Shown: positions 25,430 through 33,451 of the stretch, piece after piece
Position numbering within the stretch: the stretch's first letter is position 1
Layout of the letters: every line of letters starts with the position of its first letter
NCBI GenBank assembly: GCA_015075185.1
Contig: JABTUW010000001.1
Span: 992,001 to 1,056,000, forward strand
Source: Anaerolineales bacterium
GTDB lineage: Bacteria; Chloroflexota; Anaerolineae; 4572-78; J111
Reading direction: 5' to 3'
DNA: 64,000 nt
The notes under the pieces: model-generated
The model's database searches: none
What the model saw: the letters and a program-made list of their open reading frames with translations, nothing else
What the model was told of the DNA's origin: nothing
Program-made: the position numbers and the translations under genes

Positions 25430-28400
25430 TACTTGTTTTTCTTCAACTTGGGGAGTTTGGGCAACGCCCGGCTGGGCCGGGGGCCGAAATCGGGGATGCG
25501 GGGGGGCTTTGTTTCCATGAGCTTCACGATCTCTTGCAGACCCCGCTCCAACTGTGGGTCCTGGCCGGCCGCGTAATCCTGCGGGCGAACATCCACCTCA
25601 ATATCCGGGTCGGTGCCATAATTTTCAACACCCCAGCCGACGTCGGCAAACCAGTAGGAAAATTCCGGCTGGGTGGTGATAGTCCCATCCACCAGGGAAT
25701 GGCGCGGCCAGATGCCGATGACCCCACCCCAGGTGCGCTTGCCAATGACCGGCCCCAAGCCCATTACCTTGAAAGCATGAGTAAAAATATCGCCGTCGGA
25801 GCCGGCAAACTCGTTGGTCAGCGCCACCAGCGGCCCCAGCACCGAGTGGCCCGGATAGGGCGAAGCAGCCCCATAGCGGGATTGATTGTAGCCAATCCGC
25901 CGCCGGGCCAATTTTTCCAGCAGCAGTTGTGACACATTGCCGCCGCCGTTGAAGCGGACATCTACAATCAGCCCCTCTCGCTCCGACTCGCCCAGATAGT
26001 AACGATGGAATTCGGCATAACCAAACGCTCCCATATTGGGGATGTGAACATAACCGACCCGGTCGCCGGTTTCCTGGTGGACGCGGCGGCGGTTGGCTTC
26101 GACCCATTCCCGGTAGCGCGCCTCGGTTTCGCTGCGCAGCGTTTTGACCAGGACAACACGAGGGGAGGCTGGAGGGTTGGGAGGTTGGGAGGTTGTACTT
26201 TCAGGGTGACTATCATCCTGTTTTGGCACGGTCGGCGGTCGGCCGTCGGCGGTCGGTCCGGCCAACAGCGTCAACTGCACCTCCGTGTTAGCCCGGTTGA
26301 CCAGGAGCTGCTGGGGTGAAAGCTCGCGGTTGAGACGTTGTCCATCAATTGCCAGAAGCACATCGCCGGCCTGGGCATTGACCCCCAGCCGGCGCAGGGG
26401 CGAATCCCACCGCTCCACCCAGGCATCACCCTCGATGATATGGGTGATACGGTAGCCATCGGCAGCGGGATCATATTCAAAATCGGCGCCCAAAAAGCCC
26501 TGATCGTAGCGGGGAGCAGGACGATAGTCGCCGCCAAATTCGTAGGCGTGCGAGGTGCCCAACTCGCCCTGCATTTCCCACATCAGGTCTGAAAATTCGG
26601 AGCGGGTGGTGACCCGATCAATCAGGGGGAAATAGCGCTGATACACCTGCTGCCAATCCACGCTGGACATATCGTCGGTCCAGAAATGGTCGCGCTGCAA
26701 GCGCCAGGCCTCGCGGAACATTTGCTGCCACTCCTCCGGCGGATTGACGGCCACCCGCACCCGGTTGAGGTCAATCCAGCCGCTCTTTTTGGTGTAGCCC
26801 GCCGCGCCGTTATCCGGTTTTTCCCCGGCCTTCAAAACCCGCAGATGCTTGCCGTTGCGATAAATTAAATAGTTCCGGTCTTGTGAAACTCCAAAATCGC
26901 TGATGCCGTTGACGATAAACTCTTTCTTGCGTTCGACCAGGTCATACATTTCCAAAGCGCCATGGCCTTCTTCCTCATCTTGGTTACGCCAGCTTTTGCC
27001 CAGGCTGCCTTCGATGGGGAACGAGGTAAAGAGGACTTTATCTTTATTGATGCCTCTAATCTGGTGATAGCGGCCTTCAGGGACCGGAAAAGCGGTGACT
27101 CGACTCTGGATGCCGTCCAGGTCAATCTGCAGGGGTTTATCTTTCTCCTCGGGTTTTGGCGGAGCGGTTTCAACCTCTTTGTTGTCTTTGGCCGGCGGCG
27201 GAGCGGTTTTACCGTTTTCGTCTTTTTTGCCGTTGTCAGCCGCTTTGCCATTGCCTGCCGGTGCTTCGCCGGGCAGGGGGATGAAGGGATTGGGCAGCTC
27301 TTTTTGCAGTGTGACCAGGTAGGGCCGGGCGCCGCGCGGAAAATTGAGGTCAAAGTAGTAACTGTCATGGACCGGGTCGAAATCACGGAAGGAGAGGAAA
27401 TAGATGTATTTGCCGGACGGATCAAAACTGGGGCCGAAATCAAGCAGGTTGTTAGGGGTGGTCACAAAGTGGGTCGCCCCACTTTCGACGTGGCACACTT
27501 TGATAGCGGCGGTATGGAGCGAGGTGCGCAGGCTGTAGACCACCCACTCCCCATCCGGCGACCAATCCAGCCCATAGATACGGCCATAGCTGCTTTTATC
27601 CAGCACTTTAAAACTTTTCTTTTCCAGATCAATCCAAATAAGCTCGTAACGGTGATTGCCAAAAACCAGGCAGTCTTTTTTGGGCGACACTTTGAAAAAG
27701 AGCGGGCGGCCGGTATCTAATCCGGTCAAACGCTCTACCGGCCGGTCTGCGGGCGCTTTGCTGGCATCGGCGTGAATTTCGATGGCTTCTTCACCGTCGG
27801 CGTCGCTGAGCATGACCAGCCGCTGGCCATCGTTGAGCCACTCAACCAGGCGATAGCGCACCCCGCTGGCCTGGCTGTAGGGCAGGACGGCGCCCTCCCA
27901 ATTAGATAGTGCAAACGCCTGGCCCCGGGTGGTGATCGCCACGCTGTGGCCCTGGGGATGGAGGGCGTAATGGTCCATAAAGCTAGACGCTTTGACAAAT
28001 TTGCGATTGCGCTGGACCCGCGGGCTGTGAAATTCGATCTTGATTTTTTCGGGGTTTCTTTTGCCACTTTTGGCCGGATCAAATACAAAAAGGTCGGCCC
28101 CGGCGCGATAGACAATCCGGCGGCCATCGCTGGCCGGGTTGCGAACGTAGTAATCTTCGTGGTCGGTGTGGCGCTGGATGTCCTTGCCGTCGAGAGCACA
28201 GGAGTAGAGGTTACCAATGCCTTCGTGATCCGACAGGAAGTAAATTCGCTCGCCCAGCCAGATGGGGCTGATGACGTGGCTCAGGGTTTTGAGCAGTGGC
28301 TTGAACTTGCCCTTGCCTTTGGGGTCAAGCCAAATCTCCCCGGCAGTGCCGCCCCGATAGCGTTTCCAATTAGCCAGTTCGTTTGTCCGCCGGCCAATGA

Positions 28401-28839
28401 CCACGCCGCCATCCGCCCCAAAAGAAACGGAGCGAGCCGGGCCGTACGGCAGTAATTCCGGCTGGCCCCCGGACGGGCTGATGGTATAGACAGGGGTCAA
28501 GTGGGCAAAGGGCTGGCCGGCGTTGCTGGCGAAAACGATTTTCTGGCTGTCGGGCGTCCAGCCCAGGACGATGGTCAGGCTGCCCAGGTAAGTCAGGCGC
28601 GTGGCCGGGCCGCCCGCCGCGGGCATCACATAAACTTCACCCTCCCCCTCTTCCCGGCCAATAAAGGCCAGCCATTCACCGTCGGGCGACAGGGCCGGGT
28701 GAGAGACCATGCCCAGGTTGGCCGTCAGCCGCCGGGCCACGCCGCCTTTGGCCGGCACGGCCCACAGGTCATCCTCACAGACAAAGACGACGTTATTTTT
28801 GTTGATGGTGGGGTAACGATAGTAGCCGTTGGGTTTCAT
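25429..28839 (-). CDS. tri: Tricorn protease homologue (S41 family)
   Basis: 1136 residues. Large self-compartmentalising peptidase that processes oligopeptides downstream of the main proteases. N-terminal beta-propeller repeats cover about 1-540 (for example '[22 protein letters not shown]' without its tail). A charged Pro/Lys linker spans about 515-575. Then come the C1 domain, a PDZ (about 790-860) and the S41 catalytic core. Tetrad by comparison with Thermoplasma tricorn (S745, H746, S965, E1023): S763-H764 in 'GTSHAYE', S1014 in 'GSDGDIF' and E1072 in '[11 protein letters not shown]'. Spacing agrees well. A Pro/Thr linker made of spacer-like repeats (about 860-895) sits between PDZ and core. 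Coupled to dtd. Confidence 0.92.
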   Translation of the reverse strand: MKPNGYYRYPTINKNNVVFVCEDDLWAVPAKGGVARRLTANLGMVSHPALSPDGEWLAFIGREEGEGEVYVMPAAGGPATRLTYLGSLTIVLGWTPDSQKIVFASNAGQPFAHLTPVYTISPSGGQPELLPYGPARSVSFGADGGVVIGRRTNELANWKRYRGGTAGEIWLDPKGKGKFKPLLKTLSHVISPIWLGERIYFLSDHEGIGNLYSCALDGKDIQRHTDHEDYYVRNPASDGRRIVYRAGADLFVFDPAKSGKRNPEKIKIEFHSPRVQRNRKFVKASSFMDHYALHPQGHSVAITTRGQAFALSNWEGAVLPYSQASGVRYRLVEWLNDGQRLVMLSDADGEEAIEIHADASKAPADRPVERLTGLDTGRPLFFKVSPKKDCLVFGNHRYELIWIDLEKKSFKVLDKSSYGRIYGLDWSPDGEWVVYSLRTSLHTAAIKVCHVESGATHFVTTPNNLLDFGPSFDPSGKYIYFLSFRDFDPVHDSYYFDLNFPRGARPYLVTLQKELPNPFIPLPGEAPAGNGKAADNGKKDENGKTAPPPAKDNKEVETAPPKPEEKDKPLQIDLDGIQSRVTAFPVPEGRYHQIRGINKDKVLFTSFPIEGSLGKSWRNQDEEEGHGALEMYDLVERKKEFIVNGISDFGVSQDRNYLIYRNGKHLRVLKAGEKPDNGAAGYTKKSGWIDLNRVRVAVNPPEEWQQMFREAWRLQRDHFWTDDMSSVDWQQVYQRYFPLIDRVTTRSEFSDLMWEMQGELGTSHAYEFGGDYRPAPRYDQGFLGADFEYDPAADGYRITHIIEGDAWVERWDSPLRRLGVNAQAGDVLLAIDGQRLNRELSPQQLLVNRANTEVQLTLLAGPTADGRPPTVPKQDDSHPESTTSQPPNPPASPRVVLVKTLRSETEARYREWVEANRRRVHQETGDRVGYVHIPNMGAFGYAEFHRYYLGESEREGLIVDVRFNGGGNVSQLLLEKLARRRIGYNQSRYGAASPYPGHSVLGPLVALTNEFAGSDGDIFTHAFKVMGLGPVIGKRTWGGVIGIWPRHSLVDGTITTQPEFSYWFADVGWGVENYGTDPDIEVDVRPQDYAAGQDPQLERGLQEIVKLMETKPPRIPDFGPRPSRALPKLPKLKKNK
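26165..26262. repeat. Spacer-type word repeats inside the tricorn gene
   Basis: GGTTGGGAGGTTGGGAGGTT near 26175-26195 and GTCGGCGGTCGG words near 26226-26260 look like the intergenic repeats at 15617-15683 and 38873-38900. They stay in frame and encode the linker '[20 protein letters not shown]' with its PPNPPASP tail. Confidence 0.55.
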
Positions 28840-28916
28840 GGGTTGCAGTTACCTAAAAAGTACTCGCGCTGTGTTAGATTTTTAGCCGGGATTTGGGGAT
28901 TAGGAGATTTTGATTC

Positions 28917-29672
28917 CTAGCTCCCCACCATCCCATTCCTCACCGCCACAATCTCGGCCATGATACTCAGCGCAATCTCCGCCGGGGTGCGCCCGCCGAG
29001 GTCGAGGCCAATCGGCGCGTGGAGGCGATCAATCTGCGCTTGAGTCAGTCCACTTTCTAATAAACGCTTAACGCGCTGGGCATGCGTCTTGGGGCTGCCC
29101 AGGGCGCCCACATAACCGACCGGGCTGGGCAAAGCGACCAGCAGCGCCGGGTCGTCCAGCTTGGGATCGTGCGTAACCACCACTACGCTGCTTTCGCGGG
29201 TCAGGCCGATTTCGGGCAGGGCCTCGTCGGGCCAGCGTTGGAGCAGGTGGTCGGCGTGAGGGAAGCGTTCCGGCGAGGCGAAGGCGGTCCGGGGGTCCAC
29301 AAGGTAGGTACTAAAACCGAGCGGCTTGGCAAAGTGAATCAAGTCACTGGCAATATGCACACCGCCGACAATAATCAGCCGCGGACTTGGCCGGTGGACG
29401 TCAAAAAAGACCTGGATCTCTTCCCCATCTGCGGGCAAAGGCGGGTAGCGGCGCGTGGCCGAAGTTCGCTCAGCCATCAACTGCCGGGCGTCTTGCAGAA
29501 TAGACTCGCCCCAAGGTGTTTCCAATAATGGGCCGGCCGGCTGACCTTCCGCCGGTATCAAGGCTTTGACCCCCAGCAATTCCGCCGGCCCGCGCACCAC
29601 CATCGCCAGGGCCACACTCTGATCTTTTTGCAAATACTCTTTTAATTGGGGAAAAAGGGTCATAAGCTTCAC
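28917..29672 (-). CDS. XdhC/CoxI family protein, Rossmann-domain type
   Basis: 251 residues. The C-terminal XdhC Rossmann domain is clear: 'RLIIVGGVHIASDLIHFAKP' (about 107-126), 'VDPRTAFASPERFPHAD', 'VVVTHDPKLDDPALLVALPS', 'GYVGALGSPKTHAQRVKRLL' and 'IGLDLGGRTPAEIALSIMAEI'. In XdhC/CoxI proteins this fold binds or delivers the molybdenum cofactor, including its sulfuration, for xanthine or CO dehydrogenases. No molybdoenzyme gene is in the window. The N-terminal XdhC domain is a separate gene immediately upstream (29754-30068). Confidence 0.85.
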   Translation of the reverse strand: MKLMTLFPQLKEYLQKDQSVALAMVVRGPAELLGVKALIPAEGQPAGPLLETPWGESILQDARQLMAERTSATRRYPPLPADGEEIQVFFDVHRPSPRLIIVGGVHIASDLIHFAKPLGFSTYLVDPRTAFASPERFPHADHLLQRWPDEALPEIGLTRESSVVVVTHDPKLDDPALLVALPSPVGYVGALGSPKTHAQRVKRLLESGLTQAQIDRLHAPIGLDLGGRTPAEIALSIMAEIVAVRNGMVGS

Positions 29673-29753
29673 CAGTATGGTAGTAACCAGTAGTCAGCAG
29701 TCAGAAAGATTTTTCCTCCCTGTCTGCCGTCTACTGTCTACCGTCTACCGAAC

Positions 29754-30068
29754 TCACCAATCTAACCGCTCTACAAACACTTCAATGGTGCCGCCGCAGG
29801 CCAGGCCGACTTCCCAGGCATTCTCGTCGGCCACGCCGAAATGGAGCAGCTTGGGCCGGCCTGTTTTGATGACCCGCATGGCTTCTTCGACGACCGCCCC
29901 CTCGACGCAGCCGCCGCTGACCGAGCCAATCATCTCCCCTTTTTGATTGACCGCCATCTTTGAGCCGGGCGCGCGGGGTGAGGAACCCCAGGTGTTAATC
30001 ACCGTAGCCACAGCAATTTTATCGCCGTGGGCTTGCCAGGCTGCGATGTCTGCCAGAATTTCTTTCAT
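29754..30068 (-). CDS. XdhC/CoxI N-terminal domain protein
   Basis: 104 residues from the ATG at 30068, chosen because AAAGG stands 8 bases before it; an in-frame ATG at 30083 would overlap that site. 'VATVINTWGSSPRAPGSKMA', 'GEMIGSVSGGCVEGAVVEEA' and 'FGVADENAWEVGLACGGTIE' are the signature of the XdhC_CoxI N-terminal domain. The C-terminal Rossmann half is encoded by the next gene, 81 bases downstream, so the usual single protein is split in two. The spacer contains GTCTACCGTCTACCG-type word repeats. Confidence 0.85.
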   Translation of the reverse strand: MKEILADIAAWQAHGDKIAVATVINTWGSSPRAPGSKMAVNQKGEMIGSVSGGCVEGAVVEEAMRVIKTGRPKLLHFGVADENAWEVGLACGGTIEVFVERLDW

Positions 30069-30227
30069 GGTAGTACCTTTCAAAATGCAAACGGACTAAC
30101 TCAGAGGCCGGGATTAGGGAATTAGAGGATTCTTTACTTTATTTTTAATCCCCAAATCCCGGCAAGTTTGTGGCGCTACTGATGATATTATGCCTGATTT
30201 TTAAATTATGCCAAGAATATTAAGAGG

Positions 30228-31919
30228 TCAGAGGGCTTCGGCTGAGTCAGCCGGTGTGACCAGGGCTTCTTCCCGCAACTGGCGGCGCAGAATTTTACCG
30301 GTCAGGGCTTTGGGCAAATCATCACGGAAGACAATGGTGCGTGGTTGTTTGTACTGGGCTAAGCGTTCCCGGCAAAAGGCCCGAATTTCGGCAGCAGTGG
30401 CAGTCTCGCCGGGTTTGAGGACCAGATAAGCGGTAATTTTTTCGCCCCGCATGTCATCGGGCAGGCCGATCACGGCGGCTTCTAAAACTTTGGGATGCTG
30501 GTACAGCACCTCCTCTACCTCGCGGGGGTAAACATTGTACCCGGCGCTCAGGATCATATCTTTTTTGCGGTCCACAATGTAAAAATAGCCTTCCTCGTCC
30601 ATGCGGGCCACATCGCCGGTGCGCACCCAGCCATCCATCATGGTCTGGGCGGTTTCATCAGGGGCGTTCCAGTAGCCTTGCATCACTTGCGGCCCCTTGA
30701 CCATCAGTTCGCCCACTTCGCCCTGAGGCAGTTCCCTGGTGGGGTCTTCCGTATCCACAATCTTGGCGTCGGTGCCGATAATCGGCACGCCGATACTGCC
30801 GAACTTGCGCTGGCCTTTGAGCGGATTGACGTGAGTGACGGACGAAGCCTCGGTCATGCCATACGCCTCGGCGATACGCGCGCCGGTACGGGCCTCAAAC
30901 TTCTCCATCACCTCGACCGGCAGGGGAGCCGCCCCACTGAAAACGGCTTTAATCGAGGTCAGGTCAACTTTATCAATGTCATGATAACTGTTGAGCGCGA
31001 CAAACAAGGCCGGTATGCCGGTAAAAAACGTGGGCCGCTCGGCCACAATGGCGTCAACAATGGCTTTAATATTGGGCTGAAGAATGAGAACCAGGGTAGC
31101 TGCCAGGTGGATGCCCAGATTCATTAATCCATTCATGCCGTAAACATGGAAAAAGGGCATAATCCCCAGACCAATATCTTCCGCATCCCCGTGATCGTAC
31201 AATAAAAAAGCCCTGATCTGGGTTAGGCTGGCAATCAGGTTGCGATGGCTGAGCATGGCTCCTTTAGGCAGGCCCGTGGTGCCGCCGGTGTACTGTAAAC
31301 AGGCCAGGTCTGTGGGATTTAAATCAACCGGGGGAAGCTTGGGGCGCTGCCGGTCAATGAGCTTTTTAAAAGCATGCACAGTGTCGGCGTACGATACATC
31401 AACCCACTTTCCCTGGCGGCGAAGCTCCAGCGGAGCCAACAACTTCTTGGCAATAGGCATATAATCCTGAATGCCGGTCAAAATGAGATGTTCAACAACC
31501 AGTTTAGGCCTGATCGCTTCAACACGCGGCCAAAACATGTCGAGGCTGATTACAACTTTTGCCCCAGAGTTACCCCATTGGTACTCCAGCTCGCGCTCCA
31601 CATAGAGCGGGTTGGTCATGACTGTTACAGCGCCCAGGGAGAGGGTGGCGTAATAGGCGATGATAGTTTGGGGGCAGTTGGGCAGCATAATCGCCACCCG
31701 GTCGCCCTTACGAACGCCCAAATCGTGCAGGGCCGCTGCCAGCTTGTCAACTTGCTGTTTCAACTGGCTGTAATTCAGCCGCGCGCCCATAAAAACGGTG
31801 GCGGTATGTTTGGGGTATTTTTCGGCGGCGTGGCGCAGCAAATCGGGGATGGTCAGCGGCGGAATGACTAACTCTGCCGGAACGTCAGGATCATAGAATT
31901 TTAACCAGGGTTTCGACAT
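30228..31919 (-). CDS. fadD: Long-chain fatty acid-CoA ligase
   Basis: Activates fatty acids to acyl-CoA through an acyl-adenylate. About 563 residues from the ATG at 31919 (GAGAGGG just upstream); the upstream in-frame extension runs into a palindrome and is unlikely to be coding. The AMP-binding loop 'YTGGTTGLPKGAMLSH' (about 205-220), 'EAYGMTEASSVTHVNP', 'GWVRTGDVARMDEEGYFYIV' and 'DRKKDMILSAGYNVYP' identify the FadD type. 'PKALTGKILRRQLRE' supplies the C-terminal catalytic Lys. The substrate chain length cannot be told. Its own promoter lies at 32021-32049. Confidence 0.93.
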   Translation of the reverse strand: MSKPWLKFYDPDVPAELVIPPLTIPDLLRHAAEKYPKHTATVFMGARLNYSQLKQQVDKLAAALHDLGVRKGDRVAIMLPNCPQTIIAYYATLSLGAVTVMTNPLYVERELEYQWGNSGAKVVISLDMFWPRVEAIRPKLVVEHLILTGIQDYMPIAKKLLAPLELRRQGKWVDVSYADTVHAFKKLIDRQRPKLPPVDLNPTDLACLQYTGGTTGLPKGAMLSHRNLIASLTQIRAFLLYDHGDAEDIGLGIMPFFHVYGMNGLMNLGIHLAATLVLILQPNIKAIVDAIVAERPTFFTGIPALFVALNSYHDIDKVDLTSIKAVFSGAAPLPVEVMEKFEARTGARIAEAYGMTEASSVTHVNPLKGQRKFGSIGVPIIGTDAKIVDTEDPTRELPQGEVGELMVKGPQVMQGYWNAPDETAQTMMDGWVRTGDVARMDEEGYFYIVDRKKDMILSAGYNVYPREVEEVLYQHPKVLEAAVIGLPDDMRGEKITAYLVLKPGETATAAEIRAFCRERLAQYKQPRTIVFRDDLPKALTGKILRRQLREEALVTPADSAEAL

Positions 31920-31945
31920 AGCCCTCTCTTTGGCGACTCTTTTTC

Positions 31946-31978
31946 TTCTGGTTCCCAAACTGAGTTTGGGAACCAGAA
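31946..31978. repeat. Perfect 15-bp palindrome, GTTCCCAAAC family
   Basis: Arms 31946-31960 and 31964-31978 pair perfectly around a TGA loop. The core is identical to that of the pgk palindrome at 3978-4012; only the outer bases differ, and they differ in a compensated way. Confidence 0.75.
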
Positions 31979-32020
31979 AACCAGAAATTAAGGCATTAAT
32001 TGTTCGCCTGTGGTTATGTT

Positions 32021-32049
32021 ATATTATAACACAATCCCTTATTTTTCAA
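32021..32049 (-). promoter_or_regulatory. Probable fadD promoter
   Basis: On the minus strand TTGAAA (32044-32049) and TAATAT (32021-32026) are 17 bases apart, in a run that also spells TATAAT. It is about 100 bases upstream of the fadD start. Confidence 0.5.
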
Positions 32050-32221
32050 TCAACCTTTTATCCTGTTGGCAGCGATCACCAACCGGCGGTCACGGCCAAT
32101 CTCCGAAACGCTGAGATCAGTGACCACCCTGAAAATGCTGATTAATCATCCCATTCAGTGGATTCAGCCTTATTTCAGTAGTACTTCAATATTTAGTTAT
32201 GAAAACTTGGTCCCCAAACAG

Positions 32222-32249
32222 GACAAAAATTGTCAATTCGTGGTATAAT
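32222..32249 (+). promoter_or_regulatory. Promoter/operator of the SIR2-nSTAND operon
   Basis: A perfect dyad GACAA-aaa-TTGTC (32222-32234) is followed 9 bases later by TATAAT (32244-32249). The dyad covers where the -35 should be, and no good -35 is seen, so it may be an operator. The SIR2-like ATG is 122 bases downstream. Confidence 0.5.
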
Positions 32250-32371
32250 CGGGTAGTTTGAATGTTAAGGCAGGGGTTGTGCCGGAAGATAAAGGAAACT
32301 AAAGGGACTTGAGTAAAAAGGTAGCAAAGTCTGCCGTCCATTATTTTCAGAGAAGCGGAGGTTAGCCAGCG

Positions 32372-33373
32372 ATGCCCAGAATTAGAATCAGCCAGGTTGC
32401 CGAACGAAAGGAAGCCGCTACGTGGCAGCAAACCATCGTTGACCGCATCAAGGCAGGTAAAGTTGTGCCCTTTATCATCCATCTAGTGGATCATAATTTG
32501 ATCCTGGGAGGAAATACAGCCCTGGTTGAAGCCTATGCGGACTATGTTCAGTATCCCCTGGCTGATAAACACAATCTGCCGCAGATGGCCCAATTCAAAG
32601 GCGTCACCGACGAAAGCATTAGCGATGCCTGGGCGCTCAAAACCGATTATATCAACTTTATTAAGAACCGCTTGTTTGACCTGGCCGAAACAGAAGGGGC
32701 GGCCGAGGAAATCTTGGCTGAGGTTGAAGAACTCTTCGACGACATCAGTTTCTCCGAGTTTTCGGGGCGACTGGGCTATCCTCGCTTTAATCAGGGTCCC
32801 TCTGATCCGCTGCTGATTTTGGCCGAACTGCCCCTGCCGATTTACTTGACCACCAGTTATCACGGCTTTATTGAAGCCGCCCTGAAACGCGCCGGCAAAG
32901 AACCGCGCACCGAGATTTGCCGCTGGCACAAGGGCCTCGAGGGCATCCCCTCCGTTTTTGAAGCCGACTACCAGCCCAGCAAAGAAGCCCCACTGGTCTA
33001 CCATTTACATGGCCTGGATGCCTACCCCGAGTCGCTGGTCCTGACTGAAAATGATTACCTGGAATTCCTGGTCGCTACTTCTCAGGACATGGGCCGCGGC
33101 ACCGATCCAATTCCCAAACGGGTGCGCCAGGCGATGGCCGATTCCTCTCTTATCCTGATGGGATACAGCCTGCAAAGCCTGGAGTTTAAGGTTGTCTTTT
33201 GGGGTTTGATCAGACCCAGACCCTTGCAGCATACCAGCGTTTCAATCCAACTGCTGCCCAGCGACCACGAACGAAAATTTCTCCAGGAATACCTGCGGCG
33301 CGAGGCCAAATTCGAGGTTTACTGGGGCGACATTCAGGAATATGTGCAGGAGCTGCGCCAGGCACTGGAGTAG
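32372..33373 (+). CDS. SIR2-like domain protein
   Basis: 333 residues. The overall pattern is that of SIR2-like (SIR2_2 type) proteins found in anti-phage and conflict systems: 'RIKAGKVVPFI' at about 25-35, 'PIYLTTSYHGFIEAALKRAG' (about 156-175), 'YHLHGLDAYPESLVLTENDY' (about 211-230) with the candidate catalytic H213, and 'MADSSLILMGYSLQSLEFKV' (about 256-275). Two expected features are altered. The Gly-rich GAGxS nucleotide loop reads 'IIHLVDHNLIL', and the Asn of the usual TTNYD is Ser162. NADase activity is therefore doubtful. GGAGG lies 10 bases before the ATG. It is probably the first gene of an operon with the two nSTAND1 genes. Confidence 0.75.
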   Translation: MPRIRISQVAERKEAATWQQTIVDRIKAGKVVPFIIHLVDHNLILGGNTALVEAYADYVQYPLADKHNLPQMAQFKGVTDESISDAWALKTDYINFIKNRLFDLAETEGAAEEILAEVEELFDDISFSEFSGRLGYPRFNQGPSDPLLILAELPLPIYLTTSYHGFIEAALKRAGKEPRTEICRWHKGLEGIPSVFEADYQPSKEAPLVYHLHGLDAYPESLVLTENDYLEFLVATSQDMGRGTDPIPKRVRQAMADSSLILMGYSLQSLEFKVVFWGLIRPRPLQHTSVSIQLLPSDHERKFLQEYLRREAKFEVYWGDIQEYVQELRQALE

Positions 33374-33383
33374 AAACGGCCAA

Positions 33384-33435
33384 CAGTCAACGATTAATGG
33401 CTAATTGACAATTGACTGTTGACCATTGACTATTA
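33384..33435. repeat. TTGAC/GTCAA word-repeat spacer
   Basis: CAACAGTCAACG, AATTGACAATTGACTGTTGAC and CATTGACTATT form imperfect inverted repeats in the 78-base gap between the SIR2-like and the first nSTAND1 gene. Confidence 0.5.
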
Positions 33436-33451
33436 TTCATGGGGGGGAACT

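Larger units (their letters stand above)
31920..32371. other. 452-base divergent spacer between fadD and the SIR2-like gene
   Basis: It contains the GTTCCCAAAC palindrome (31946-31978), the fadD promoter (32021-32049, minus strand) and a dyad with a TATAAT before the SIR2-like gene (32222-32249). No supportable gene was seen in it. The composition is more A/T-rich than its surroundings. Confidence 0.7.

Noticed and set aside
28917..30083. XdhC as one frameshifted gene
   Set aside because: The two parts have independent starts and stops and are 81 bases apart with word-repeat spacer, so I list them as two genes and leave a fusion break as an alternative.
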